64,000 nucleotides of DNA from Nepenthes gracilis (Eukaryota; Streptophyta; Magnoliopsida; Caryophyllales; Nepenthaceae). Under the pieces are notes generated by a model. The model saw nothing but the letters and a program-made list of their open reading frames with translations. It was not told the origin of the DNA and did no database searches. The position numbers were made by a program, and so were the translations under genes. Of this stretch, positions 36,216-49,393 are shown one piece after another. Positions within the stretch are counted from its first letter, which is position 1. The number at the start of each line of letters is the position of its first letter. The stretch covers positions 24,224,519-24,288,518 of the forward strand of contig BSYO01000005.1 of the NCBI GenBank assembly GCA_033239525.1. The letters run 5' to 3'.

Positions 36216-37007
36216 TGTTGGGTTCGACTGCAAAGGAGGTCCCCAATCCACCGGATGTGAAAAGCTTGACTAGGAAGCTAAGTGTAAATTTCAGACTCGA
36301 GAATGATCATCAAAAGACTTCAGAGAAGATCTCGGATTGATTGATAGAAGTCATTCTTGAAACTCCCGAGGGATTTGAAGCCCGAGAACCCTCGCCAGTT
36401 TTTGAAGTCCAAGTGGACCCAATAAAAGCGCAAGGACACTCCAAGACGTCCTCCAGATATATAGTGATGGGCAACAAACTATGCACACTTTGCGCGTAGC
36501 ACCTCGCAACGCACTACCAGTGAATGCTGATGAATGAAATAAAAGAAAGAGAGTCACCGCCGTCATGAGAACCTTGATTATTTTGCTTTGTTCTTATTTT
36601 TGCCTCCCTATAACTCATCCCCGATATTTAATGATTCGTGTCATGTTTAATATCCCGGATTCACAAAGGTTTTCACGTAAAATTTGGCATTATTTTCTCT
36701 TCTCGACTTTTATAAATACTCTCCCGGGCATCGGGAGAGGGACCTTCTTCCGAAAACTACAAGGATAGCTATTTCGTAATTTGGTAAATAACAAAAAGTC
36801 CGCCAAGACACTCGAGAGAGGAAGAGAAAGACAATGTGTGAATAAGGTTTTGTGTTAGCCAATTTTTAGAGGGAAGTATTTTTGGAAAATTTAATAAATT
36901 CTATTGACATATTATTAACCAGTATAGAATATTATTCATTTATTTTTTATTTTATATAATTTATTAATATAAATAGATACATAAAATATATTATTTAACT
37001 AAAATAA
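36216..37007 (+). mobile_element. LTR-like insert between two 96-bp repeats
   Basis: Starts tgttgggttcgactgcaaag directly after the left repeat. The GC-richer body (36216-36830) has a TATA box (ttataaatac, 36710-36719) followed at once by a perfect hairpin, ctctcccg-ggcat-cgggagag (36719-36739). This resembles an LTR promoter region. The 3' part (36840-37007) is AT-rich. No coding region is recognised; short frames at 36351-36768 are not supported. Confidence 0.5.
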
Positions 37008-37103
37008 TTTAAATATATAAAATTTATCATCATAGAATATTAGATGTACTTTGATATATACATGCATAAAAATTTATACTAGATAACAATATAATATTAT
37101 ATC
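37008..37103. repeat. 96-bp direct repeat, right copy
   Basis: Right partner of 36120-36215, starting 888 bp after it. Confidence 0.9.
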
Positions 37104-40100
37104 GTTGTTCATGTATCTTTATATATTTTTTATTAGAACGTACTTTGATATATATATATATTATATAAATAATATTATGTATACAATTTTAAAACATAAA
37201 AATAAAATCTAGAAAAATTGATTATAACTTAACTTATAACATAAAAAAAACTCTATAATGAATAGCAAAAAATCACAAAAAAGTAAAAAACAATGTGAAA
37301 AATGCACCACCCAAACATGCCCGATACAGCACCAATTAGACACACACCGAGTGGGCATTACATAGATGAAACGTCATCGCAAAACATATTTTTACAATGA
37401 AAAAATTTCAAAATGGACTTAAAAGTCTCACCACCACCAAAGTAAAAATAATATTTCAGTAATACAAATATTACAATTTTTTAAAATAATATATACCATA
37501 GCTATCAGAGTCAACCCAAAGTTAACGTGTATAAGGGAACGAAAGTTCTATATGATAGCCGTCTATCAAATGGCCATGTTCCATTTGTTGTACGGCCAGA
37601 CATAGGTAATATTAAATTGAATAATTTTTTATTTTTTTTAATAAATTTATACTAAAAATTTATGACTCATTGGTTCCTCTGGGGCCCGTATCTTTAAATC
37701 ACAATAAATCATAAAATTGTTGCATGTATAATGGCAAATTTTCTATATCTAGTATAAAATACAATGCAATAATGTAATGTATGAAGACAAAACCTTCCGA
37801 ACGAAGCGATGCAACTGCTGCTACTGGACCAACCGTCCAACACGAACGCCAGGTTTGGAGATTATTTCTTGAGGGTAATTTTAATATTTTACTTTAATTA
37901 TTATTTTAACCATTTTATATTTTATTTTTTATAGTTCTTTCTCAGATGCAACCATCCTGTTGGATTGTTAAATAGCATTAATAACCTGAATACTCGTAAC
38001 TGTATATATTTGATTGTTAAATAAAAATAACATTAAAATGATATTTATATATAAAATCTTTAAAGAAAAATACAATTAGATGTGATATTTACTTGACCAT
38101 TCCAACAGCGGTAATTGTGAAAGGTGGCCGGCCTTTGGTCAGGAGTCTCTGGCGGTGGCCGGTGATGACCCATTAAAAAAATTTAATTATAAAAAATAAC
38201 ATATTTTTATACAGTATTAATAATGAAAAACTAATATTTTCGCATAATTAAAAAAATAAATAATATTTGTACGTGTGGAGTTGAGGAATTCTATTACGGG
38301 CGAAAGGGACAAGCGGAAAGGCGACGTTTTTATTTCACGGATCGTTGAACGATTTTCCTCTTTTCCCCTACCGCGACACGTTTGGCAAAATCGTGCAAGT
38401 AACAACCTGGACAGAGGGATACACACGGACATACCGATATTTTTAACGTATTTTTGATCCGAAAAATTTTAAATCGAGCTTTTAAATTTTTTTAAACTTA
38501 AAAATATATAAAATATAAATTAAAATAAGAGATTAAAGGTCGAAAATTATACCTTTAATTTATTTTTTAAAAATAAAATTATGGTAGACAAATTAGAAGA
38601 TAAATTAGCAAAAATTGGCAAAAAAAAATATATATATATTTTTTTATAGAAGCTAGAAGATGTCCACTTGTGTGATGAGAAGACTTGTACTTGTAGAGTG
38701 ATGGGTTCGGCAAGGGGATAATTCAGTTATTATTTTAGCTTCTAATTTATTTAATGTTATTGTTATAAAATTAATGTTATTGTCACGATTTTGGTACAAA
38801 TAGGTAATAATAATATTTAAACAATAATTATTTATAGATAATTTTAAACGCAAATAATTTAAATCGAATTGAACATTTTATACCTAATTATAAACCATTA
38901 AACGAGTCATAAATAACATAATCAATCATAAACGGTATAAATGACCATCAACTCAACAGTAAATATAAGATTTGGTCGAACTAAATTTCATCTAGCCTCC
39001 ACATAAAATGAGTACTTGCTCAAACTTAAAATATCTGTAAGAAAAAAAATCAAACTAAATGTTTAGGATGTCACAGATTAAACTATATAAAACGTCAATT
39101 CGATATAATGTTTCAAAATATGAACTACATATATATCAAAATATAAAATAAATACAACATAATCAGTCCCAAATGATTCTGAAAATATAAATACAGTTAA
39201 ATAAAAATTCTCCACCAATTTTCCATCAATATCTTACGAGTATTTGTAGTCTACTGATATGAAATGATTAGAAAATAGCATAAAATGTGAATCTAAAATT
39301 CAATAAAAATATATACGCACATGTATATAATGAACAAATATATGTCACCAAAACAAATGTAAGGATACAAAAATTATAAAACTCGTAAAAATTTTGATAT
39401 AATAAACTTTCTATTAAACACATTCATAATCATAATTTTGTACAAACAATTTATTATACACATAAATATCAAATCATGCAAGTTGTATAAAATTATAAGA
39501 ACTCTAAATTATATAATATATCCATAAATTTTATAAATCTAAAATTATTTAAATTTAAAAATTATATCAAGACTTGTAAAAACCTAGAATGTTAAAATAT
39601 CTCAAAATATAAAGTACAATATATATTAAAATTTGAGAACTAGTGATTGATAATTCATATACCGACTAAATAAAATGTCAACTTTTAAAAAATGAGTTAC
39701 TCATATTTTTAGCCATTTTAGTTCGACACACTATTATTCGAGATCTGTGTGCGATTTATTCACATATTTATTCCTATAAATATGGTTAAATATCACTCAT
39801 AAATGATAGGTACGTCATTTAAATATATTAAATATATTTAATATATATTATTATTTTTATGTAATTATTATAAATAATGATAAATGGAAAATTTTATAAT
39901 AAATATAGAATACATTCTATCATTTGAAAAAAAAAAAGTATAAAATCGCACGAGATACTAAAATAAAATCAGCACCAAACTCTTGCATGTGATGTCATGT
40001 GTAACGTCAAAAGTATACTGTTTAATAACTTTTTTTTTATAATACTTTTATTATACGAATATAATTTTTTAAAATATTAACATATTATGTAAAAATAAAT

Positions 40101-41031
40101 AAATATTAAGTATTTGATAAAATCACACAAATATTAAAATATTTGATAAAATACACAAATATATAATAATATAAAAAAATAAGTGTAAATGGTGATGTAT
40201 ATATATATATATATGTAATAAGATAATAATAATTAGTAAAATTAAACAATTTAAAAAATAAATTAAATAATGGATTTAAATTTACTCGTAATATAAAATT
40301 AGCGAATCTAACATGAAAAAATTTTAAAATCTAATTCAATATTGCACTCTTTGTCCTTCTTCATATTTGTCCATTCTATTTTTGTCTATTCTATCTCTTT
40401 TATTGTACAAAATAACAAAAAATCAAATAAATACTATTTAAATATTCAAATCGGTATATAATTATTAGTCAGGTATGCATTAGATACTATCTAAACATAT
40501 AAATACATATAAGTAATGCATGCATCATGGACACTTGGCCGTCAATATTCCTTTTCAACTACACATGGGTGCCTTATATACTCTACTCAGGTGCACAACT
40601 TAAATCTTAAACATGTATATGCATAAAATTTGGCATCATTCAGGGATTGGCTTAATTTTTTATATTTTAATTTTTAAAATTTTTAATTATTAATAATTTT
40701 TATATAAATTTAATATATATTAATAATAATATTCTAAATATAAACAAAAAAATCAAATATTATACTCTAATTATTTAGATTGATTTGTAATCTATTTTAG
40801 TCTATTCATTCTGAGTATATAAAATACTCAAAAAAATATAATTGTGATAAAAAATCATATAACAATTCACTTTAATATAGAAATTTATTTCTATAATTTC
40901 TTAACGGTGCGTTGCAATAACCACTATTGGGTTAAATTTCAAATATGTAGTTTTAATTGTAAAATTTTATGTCTGAAGATTGAAATAAAAATCAATCATA
41001 TTATCCCAAAATTTTATTAATAATTATACCA

Positions 41032-41035
<4 letters not shown>
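37104..41035. other. AT-rich intergenic DNA, no gene
   Basis: No supported gene. Small GC-richer islands at 37785-37860, 38105-38170 and 38270-38440 have open frames up to 71 codons on both strands but no recognisable product. The rest is AT-rich. Confidence 0.55.

Positions 41036-41073
<38 letters not shown>
41036..41073. repeat. Compound (AT)n(GA)n microsatellite
   Basis: A (TA)n run followed directly by a (GA)n run, about 2.9 kb upstream of the STM-like start codon. Confidence 0.9.
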
Positions 41074-41074
<1 letters not shown>

Positions 41075-43420
41075 AAATAAATGGGGAAGCAAGAGGGAGG
41101 AAGGGACATTCGGACTGTCCCACTAACTTTATCAGCTTTTCCTTATCTGAAACCCCCCACCACTTTTACCAATGCTTCATAATTACAGATTAGATGGCGA
41201 TGACGAGACTAAATTCCTCCAAAAAATATTAATTTATTAAAACTCCCTAATTTATTTAAATATACATTCGACGATAATGGTTCCCCTCCCCTTAAATAAA
41301 TAAATAAATAAATATTTATTTATTTATTTTTATTTGGATCATTTATATAATTAAATGAATAAAATATTATATAATTTAAATTCTTTAAAAAATATTTAAT
41401 GAATCTCTAAAATATTTTATAAAAATATTAGAAATTTAAAACGTATCAATATGTGAGGACAATTAAAATGGACGTGGGGCAGTCGATATTTTTATAACTC
41501 TGAAAATAATATTTTTTGGATAATTTAATTATTTTTCAAAATAAGAAAAATTTAAGAGATTCATGAAATTGAAGAGGTGAACGACTGGGAGTGAAAAATA
41601 CAGAGAGCAGTCGGCAGGCAGGGCTAACCGGGTGAAGTTTGGGAATCCATCCGTACCGCAAAACCAACTTTCCCTTCTCTCCCTTTATTCGTATTATTTT
41701 ACCCAATAATATAAATATAATTATTAAAATAAATTAATAATTATTTAATTTACTTATAATTATTTTACTATATAATTTTATTTTTATTTTAATGTTATAC
41801 ATTTTAATTTTATTAATATCACATTTGTATCGGGGTTGGACAAGTAATGTCATAAATGCAAGTATCTTATTTTTTATATAGTTATGACAGTTAAAATATT
41901 CATCATAAATTAAAGAACTCCTCCATCGACGTGTACTCGAAGAGAATGAGATCATTCCATTGCTCTTGGCTAAATGTGGTGAAAGAAGGTCGGCAATAGC
42001 TAGAGGATCAAATAATTAGGTCAAAGTTTGTTGACACATTAGCATCTGGCTATGGATAAAATTAAGTCCTCACATCTCTAATGTACACATGACATTATAT
42101 TTTGGCACATATTAATACAACTTATACTTTAGTTGACAAAATAAATATTAATTATACAGTACAATGATATTTTAAAAATATTAGAAATAAGGTGCAAATA
42201 CTTTTTTGGTCTAGCACATAACTAATCAGATTTTAATTGGCCTATAAACATCCTAACAATCTAATTTTATAATAATTAAAAAAATATATTATAAAAAAGA
42301 AAAAAATACTAATATTACAGAAAATATTTATTTTCAAATGGACCATGATCAAAGGTTGGGTATTCCTTGATATTAGGGGCACCACGAAGATATCCCCCGT
42401 AGACCAAGTGTATTTACAAAGATCCCAACTCATTGGTATAGTATCACATTATATAGGAGTTTGATAATCGTGTTTAAGGACTTGATAAATCTATAACCAT
42501 ATTGATTTACTTAAGCTGATTTTATTTAGGTATTAGATGGACATATTTAAAAATAATGTTCGTGTCTAATTACTTTTTTTTATTTATAGTATATAAAATT
42601 AAAATTATAATATTTAAGTTCAAATTTTGTATTAAATTATTATCACTTCAAATAAACCTAAATTTAAATATATATTAAATTACAATAAAAATTATATGAA
42701 AGATAACATAAATATGAAGAAATTCATCGTATTGAAATAGATCTCCTATTATTTTCAATAGCCACTGTCTCAACTCCTCGATTTGGTTGTACATTATTTT
42801 ATGTTTTCATGAAAATGAATGATTTTTAGTAATCACGTAAATTATAGGTGAGAAGAGAGAAAAAGTAAGGATAAAAATATTTGGATATTTATTTTATGTG
42901 GCGAGGGTTTAATAGCTAAATTATAGTTGGTCCATGCCACTAAAACCTTCTCAGTGGTATGTGAATTTAATTGAAAAATTTTAATTAATAAAATCAATTA
43001 GATTTCATAAATTCATTTAGATAAAATTATAGCAATAACTTCTTAAATCTAATTAAATATAGTTATCTATATAAATATGTTTTATTATTTTACAATGATT
43101 AATATAATATTCTTAAAAATGGAAGAAATTCTAAATCTTTATTTCCGAATTAATTATGATTTTCTAATGTTGATTGATTTATTATAACAAACAAATTTAA
43201 ATATTTTTAAACATTATTTTTTATTAATATAATTTTTAAATATTTATAAATATTATTATTTATAATATAATAATACTCTTTAATCTTAATATTCTTACCA
43301 GTATAATATCATTATATTATATATAATATGCTATTTGATTAATCAACATTATACCAATCGCTTAATTTAAATAAACCTAATAAACTTCCCTATATGTGCT
43401 ACAATTTGCCCTCGCTATTT
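41074..43420. other. Upstream region of the STM-like gene
   Basis: No gene. It contains a perfect AAAT/ATTT fold-back repeat at 41293-41332. It is AT-rich throughout and probably holds distal regulatory DNA of the downstream homeobox gene, but I recognise no specific conserved element by eye. Confidence 0.5.
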
Positions 43421-43994
43421 TATAAAATCTCAGCTCTCTCTCTCCCTCCCTTGATAGATACAAGTATCTTGATTTACAGTAAAATGGCAGTGCAGTACTC
43501 AGTTAGGCACTGCAAGAAAGGAGGGGGAGAGTTTTCATCGGGAAGGTAATCTCCTTTGTACGTCGCGTGCTCCTCTGTTGTTACTACAACCAAATGGAAA
43601 CTCTCTCTTTCTCTCTCCTTTTCTTTCTCAGCTAACACTCGGAGAGACGGAGGAGTGGATTAATTGCCTTCGCTGTAGATGAGCAGAAACAAATAGCCGG
43701 AAAAAAAAACAATTTCCAATGGAAATCTCTCGTGTTTTGCAGCTTTTCCTTTTCATCTTAGGGTTTTGCTGTTAAAAAAAGCCTGATTTTTGAAGCTTGA
43801 AACACGGGAGAGCTCTACCTATACCCTTGTCAAAAGCAGAAATTGTTAGCAAGTGTGTGTCTAAGGAGCTACAGATCAGACAAGCAGAAAGAAAGGGCAG
43901 AGAGAAACGTTACTGTGTTTTTAGTTCTTACTAGTATTATAAGTTAGGCTCTTTCGTCTCGAGATTAGAAGGACCCGCAAAAGAAAGAGGTGAC
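43421..43994 (+). promoter_or_regulatory. STM: STM-like promoter TATA box, leader and upstream ORFs
   Basis: A TATA box (tataaaa, 43421-43427) is followed by a CT-rich tract (43431-43452), a common plant start-site context. The probable leader to the ATG at 43995 contains short upstream ORFs: 43484-43549 (21 codons), 43594-43635 (13), 43679-43696 (5) and 43719-43775 (18). A donor-like ag|gtaatc at 43547 and a strong pyrimidine-rich acceptor ending ctttctcag at 43630 suggest an 84-bp leader intron, which would remove the ATG of the second uORF. Confidence 0.55.
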
Positions 43995-46900
43995 ATGGAG
44001 AGTGGTGGGAATAGTGGGAATTTATGCATGAATAACATTATCATGGGATATGGAGAGAGTAGTAATGGAGGAGGGGGAGAACTCAGCCCAATGAATATGA
44101 TGACTCACACCAGCAATGCCCTTTATCCCCTCCTGCCGCATACTACCCAAAATCACATCATTCCCACCACCGTGGGAGGCGGAGGCGGAGGCGGAGGCGG
44201 CGGCATGTCGGAAGTCCAGCACAAAAACCACCACCACCACCACAACCATGAAGACTGTGGTGGCACGAGCAGTAGTTCCTCTTCTTCCATCAAGGCCAAA
44301 ATCATGGCACACCCTCACTACCCGCGCTTATTAGCTGCCTATGTCAATTGTCAAAAGGTAATTGTTATTTTTTGTTGCCGTATGTAAACTATAAATTCTT
44401 GCCCACACGGAACAACTGTTGATTTCCGTATGTTTTTCGAGGTGGGGGCACCGCCGGAAGTGGTGGCGAGACTGGAGGAGGCGTGCGCGTCGGAGGCGGC
44501 GGCGATAGGCCGTGCGGCTGGAGGGTATTTGGGGGAAGACTCTGCCCTGGACCAGTTCATGGAGGCGTACTGCGAGATGCTGACGAAGTACGAGCAGGAG
44601 CTCACTAAGCCATTTAAGGAAGCCATGATTTTTCTCTCCAGGATCGAGTTCCAGTTCAAAGCCCTAACCCTTTCTTCTACTGATTCTTGTAATGCTATTA
44701 ACAGATGTCTTTTTCTTGCAGTTTTCTTCTACTCTGCTCGTTATCACTATTTATAATTGAGTTTTCTTTATTTATTAGATATTAATCCTGCATTTCTTCC
44801 CCCTTTTTTCGTGTGGTTAATGTTTTATAGTATTTTATTTGTTGGTCATGCATGTGTATGTTTCCAAGAAGTTGAATTTGCTATATTTATTTGTTTTTTT
44901 TATATAGGGGCTAGTAATCAACAATTTGAGCTTGTGCCCCGACGAGTTTGCTTCTAAGATTTTGCCCTTGTGAAATGTTCTCTTCCACTCTATCTTCCTC
45001 AGTCCCTCCTCATTCTCAACTTTCATTGAACGCAGGTTCTGTTTATTATAAGATGTTTGTACCACTAAGACAAAAGAGTTGTTTCTTGGAAATAGGGTTT
45101 TCGTGGTGCCAGGATTATGGGGTGATGAGAAATAGTTTTTCCTTCTGAAAAAAAGTAAAAAAGCCCTTCTTTTACTCTTTCTGGGGCTACTTTTTTTATG
45201 AAAAAGAACTGGGGTTTCTTCGTTTTATCAGTTCTATCACATGTGGGATGATCAAGTTTCATCTTGATCTACCTACCTCTATTCCTTCCAAGAAATCAAT
45301 AGTAAATGTGATAAGCTTATTACTGCTTGTATCATATTTCTACTGAGGTTTCATTTGTTTGAAATGAATGGAGATAAAAAAAAAAAATTCTTCAAGCATT
45401 TGTTCGTCCCTATAACCGCCAAACTAATAAAATCTAATTGTGTCGTCTTTGATCAACAAGTTCACCATGAACTGGTCCACTGAAACGGGCCACTACAAGA
45501 ACTTTTGGTGGGTTGATGATTCTCGTACGTACTTCCTTTCGATTCGTCCTTTTGATTGTAGCGGAAGACAATTTTTTTTTTCAGTACTTAAGAACCCCGC
45601 CTCCTTTTCTTCAACTTGTTGGCTTAGACAGAACTTCAGTTGTATAACCTTATCGTCAAAGATCTTACACCAGGTAAGTCGTGGGTTCTAAAGCTGTTCG
45701 GTTAGCCTATAGTAAACTATTCTTTAGCCTACTGTTTTTGAGGGGGTGTTATTCTACCGTCCACTGCAAGTTCAATGATACAATGTTTTAAAAGAAATCC
45801 GTCCACACAGTTGAAGCAATCGAACTCATGACCACATACCTAACAACTAGCCCTAAGCCACAGTTATCTAGTGCAATATCTAATATATGAACCTTTATGT
45901 TTGCATTAAAATAATTAATTTCTTGAAACTTTCTAAGTTAGTATAACCTTTTCACTAGGGTTGCATTCATGCTAAGATAAGCAGAGAACTGGGCTCCTAG
46001 TGACTGTGCCTAGGTAAGCCTGTATCAAATTCATGGACTTTGAATTAAGGTGCAACCATTCCCTGTTGGATAGTAAGAAAATCGAGACAATAATGAGGAA
46101 TAACTGGTATTTCTTCTGGATGAAATGAAAACTGGACCAACAAGGGGTGGTATGAGTAATCATCAACTATCCTTTTTGGAAAATAATAGAGATTCTCTTT
46201 CAATCATTTCTTTTTTTAAAATTTCAAAATAATGGCTTATGATGCTTGGAATCGATTGTTGTTGAAGTGCAGTCTTTTGCTTCTCTTTCTCAAGAATGGT
46301 GAAGCCCTAATTGTGTGTTGTTATTTGTTTGCTTCCACAAAATGGGCTATTGATAGTTGCTTTTTTTCAACTGATGTCTTTCTCGATAGTAACATTTGTA
46401 ACCACTTTCTCTTTCGTGGTATTTATTCCTTTTTTCTGAACTTCTGGATGTCCGCTTCCTTTTGTGTGTTTCATACTTGCAGTTGAAACTCAATCCATAT
46501 ATGTTAACACGCCTTTAATTGTCAAATCCAGCGTAACACCAAATGCCCTAAAATTAAATATCGAGTAGTGTGCCCTATAACTTCTCTACTTTATCTAGAA
46601 ATTTCATCATTGTTGTGTTTGTCCATCACTTCCGACCCACGAAATAGAAAGAATATGATTGTGATACCTCCATGGCACACACTCAAATGAATGCTTGTTT
46701 GGACACAAAAAATTATGAATTTGTTTACTGTTGACGGATAAGTTATTACAAAACAACGTAATTGTGCTAGCATTTTGAAGATCGAGATTTATGGCTCAAA
46801 AGAGCTGTCAAAGAGGTCAACGAAGGACTAATCTGATCATGGCTTGTTTGAATTTCGGTTTAACTCCTGAAAGAAGACAACCTCTTCTGGCATTTAACTG

Positions 46901-48127
46901 TATGATCTTGACAAAGTTTATTGTAATAGAAGACAAATCACAGTAATTTGATTTAAGAAGATGAAGCAATCTCCATAGCTAGCTTTTTGGTGCTAGGCTA
47001 TATGTTATATAGTGGATTCAGATCTTATTTCTACAATATATTCAGCATTTCCCTGCCATAATTCTTGTAAATAATGTATATTGAGGATTTCCATGCCATA
47101 ATTCTTGTAGATAAGTTAAATTGCTTGGCTTTGTTGCCAAGAATTTATGATACTTACGCAGAACGGTTCGTATTTAGCAGCTTCTGGTGAGGCTGCTGTC
47201 GATAGGAATGGACCTTTGGAAGAAGAAATGGCCGTGAACACCAACTTCATAGACCCTCAAGTAGAAGACAGGGAACTCAAGTGTCAGTTGCTGCGGAAGT
47301 ATAGTGGCTATTTGGGAAGCCTGAAGCAGGAGTTCATGAAGAAGAGGAAGAAAGGAAAGCTGCCTAAGGAAGCAAGGCAGCAATTGCTTGATTGGTGGAG
47401 CAGGCACTACAAATGGCCTTATCCGTCGGTATGCCCCTTGGACCCTCAAATGAATTTTACCCCTCAAACGATATGCTTGACTATTTTTGAACCTCAACAT
47501 ATGTCATGTCATCCTTTGAGAAAACAGCTTCGACGCTTATCTGGGTTGTGGAAGCGATGTTTTGCATAATAATAAAAAGACAGTGAACGTTGGATCTTAA
47601 AATTTGTTCGACTCCTTCCTGGACTGCGCATAACGAAAGTTTTATGCTCAGGTCTGCCTCTTTTTGTTTTTTAACTCTGGGAGTGAGTGGTAAGCATGCT
47701 TGCTAGTGAAAGTACTCACGAGATTTCTAAACTTTTTCGAGGGAATTTGTTGGGCTAGAATTTGTGTTTACCAAATTTTAAATTACTTAAATTTTCAGCT
47801 AGTCTATTACAACTCTTCCATATATATCTTGCCAAAACTATGAAAAAATTATCGTATATAATAATAAGGTATTATTAATGATCTCACTAACTAAGAGCTT
47901 GGTTATGATGCACCGAACAGGAGTCTCAGAAGCTGGCACTAGCAGAAACAACGGGCTTAGATCAGAAGCAGATAAACAACTGGTTTATCAATCAGAGGAA
48001 GAGACATTGGAAGCCTTCAGAAGATATGCAGTTTGTGGTAATGGATGCTGCCCATCCTCACTATAATTACATGGACCACGTTCTAGGCAATCCATTCGCC
48101 ATGGATATCTCTCCCACGCTTCTTTAG
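43995..48127 (+). CDS. STM: Class I KNOX homeobox protein, SHOOT MERISTEMLESS-like
   Basis: Predicted TALE homeodomain transcription factor of the shoot meristem; family members maintain stem cells and act in the nucleus with BELL partners. Exons: 43995-44357, 44442-44688, 47181-47428, 47921-48127, all with GT/AG introns (84, 2492 and 492 bp) and consistent phase, giving 354 residues. The N-terminal third is low complexity (Gly10, His run, Ser7). KNOX1 starts at [20 protein letters not shown] and continues in exon 2 ([14 protein letters not shown]). KNOX2 follows ([33 protein letters not shown]). The ELK domain reads [20 protein letters not shown]. The homeodomain has the TALE Pro-Tyr-Pro (WPYPS, split by the last intron) and recognition helix [14 protein letters not shown]. 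The C-terminus, [10 protein letters not shown]...[14 protein letters not shown], and the start MESGGNSG point to STM rather than KNAT1. It appears intact. Confidence 0.93.
44689..47180 (+). other. STM: Intron 2 of the STM-like gene
   Basis: A 2492-bp intron between KNOX2 and the ELK exon, starting gtaatgc and ending tttagcag. Open frames inside it have no family features. It carries a possible tRNA-derived SINE on the minus strand (about 45760-45880). Long introns here are usual in KNOX genes and can hold regulatory sequence. Confidence 0.75.
45760..45880 (-). mobile_element. Possible tRNA-derived SINE relic
   Basis: On the minus strand, a box A-like gggctagttgttagg (45839-45853) is followed by a box B-like gagttcgattgc (45816-45827). 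The spacing is compatible with an RNA polymerase III tRNA-type promoter, as in plant SINEs. No clear tail or target duplication was found. Confidence 0.4.
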
Positions 48128-48487
48128 TAATCTTTAATGTATCATCATGATCTGGGTAATACTGTGAGCCGTCGATTATCAATACAAGTGGCGGATGAAG
48201 AGGATTTGATAGTGTACGATAGGAATGGGGGCGGGGAACCCACAGGGTAATTATCAGTACTCCGTTTGCTGCTGTAGTATACGAGGCAGGAAAATAGATG
48301 CAGATTGCATTTGACCGTTGGACGAAATGTACGTGAAAATAGCTTTCTATTCCAAAATGACTTAATTTCCTAAGTGGGATGATTTATGTGCATGCTAAAA
48401 TGTTGCTCATATGACTTTGAGAAATGGGTTAGGAACATTTAGCCTGAATATATTTGGGCGATGTGATGCTCTATCAATCGATAAATT
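48128..48487 (+). other. 3' flank of the STM-like gene
   Basis: Probable 3' UTR and downstream flank between the stop codon and the solo LTR. No other gene is seen. Confidence 0.5.
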
Positions 48488-49393
48488 TGTTGGGGCAAAA
48501 GGGGGTTCGGATGGAATGCTCCTGAGCGCAGTGATCGAAAGGACAAAACACTCGGATAGAGGGGACAGCGCTCGGACGGATAACTAACAAGGAGAGACAA
48601 AAACCGAGAGACACACGAGATTTAACGTGAAAATTCTTTTTGTAACCGAAGGGAAAAACTACGAAAGCATAGTCAATAATAAATCAATTATGTGAAATAG
48701 GTTATAAACATTCAAGATGGAGTATCCGCTACACATCCAAGAAGTCGAAGAGTCAAAGGGAAAAACGCTCCAGAGCAAACCAAGAAAACACTCATTTTCT
48801 TTTCACTCTTTATTCTTTTCTTTCTCTCTGCTCTCACCGGTGGTACATTCCTATTATCTTTCACAATAGCCCTTTTGTTTTCTCAAGATTGCTCTCTCAA
48901 TCTTGCTTGCACACTCACTTTGCTGCTCCAGCACAACTCCCATATATATAGCCACAAGGGGCCTATGCCCGGCCAGCCATCCTACTGCCAGTAGGGTGGT
49001 AGGACCATGCTCTTTAGGCTTGCCATGGTAGGCGTACGTCCGACGTGCCAGGATGGCAGTCCTGACACTTTAAAAGTTGTAGCCGCCTGCCCACTTGCAA
49101 CACGCGACTGCAGAAGGCCTACCGAGGAAGTCAATGCCTAAGCTTTAGAGTGCTCGTCCATGTCCTCAGCGATCTCTCGGACATGACGCCTCTGATGAGT
49201 TCTCGTCCACTATTTTCTCAATTTTGCGGACAATAGTTCTCGGACGAATCCTTCAGCTACTGCTCCTCAATAGTCCTCGTCCAATTTTTCTAGCTGCCCC
49301 GAGGACGAACGTTTTCAGATTTTTTCAAACGTCCGCGTCCATTTGTTTCCACAAGTCAGTGGACACAAACACTACAAGAGAGTGACCCTAACA
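48488..49393 (-). mobile_element. Solo LTR with 5-bp target-site duplication
   Basis: A 906-bp segment begins TGTTGGGG and ends CCCTAACA, and is flanked on both sides by aaatt (48483-48487 and 49394-49398). This is a textbook solo LTR left by recombination between LTRs. On the minus strand a TATA box (ctatatatatggg, near 48942-48955) is followed by an AATAAA (about 48810-48815), so the LTR points toward the STM-like gene. The U3 part (49130-49360) repeats tcgtcc/cggacga motifs, possibly enhancer elements. No coding sequence. Confidence 0.9.
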
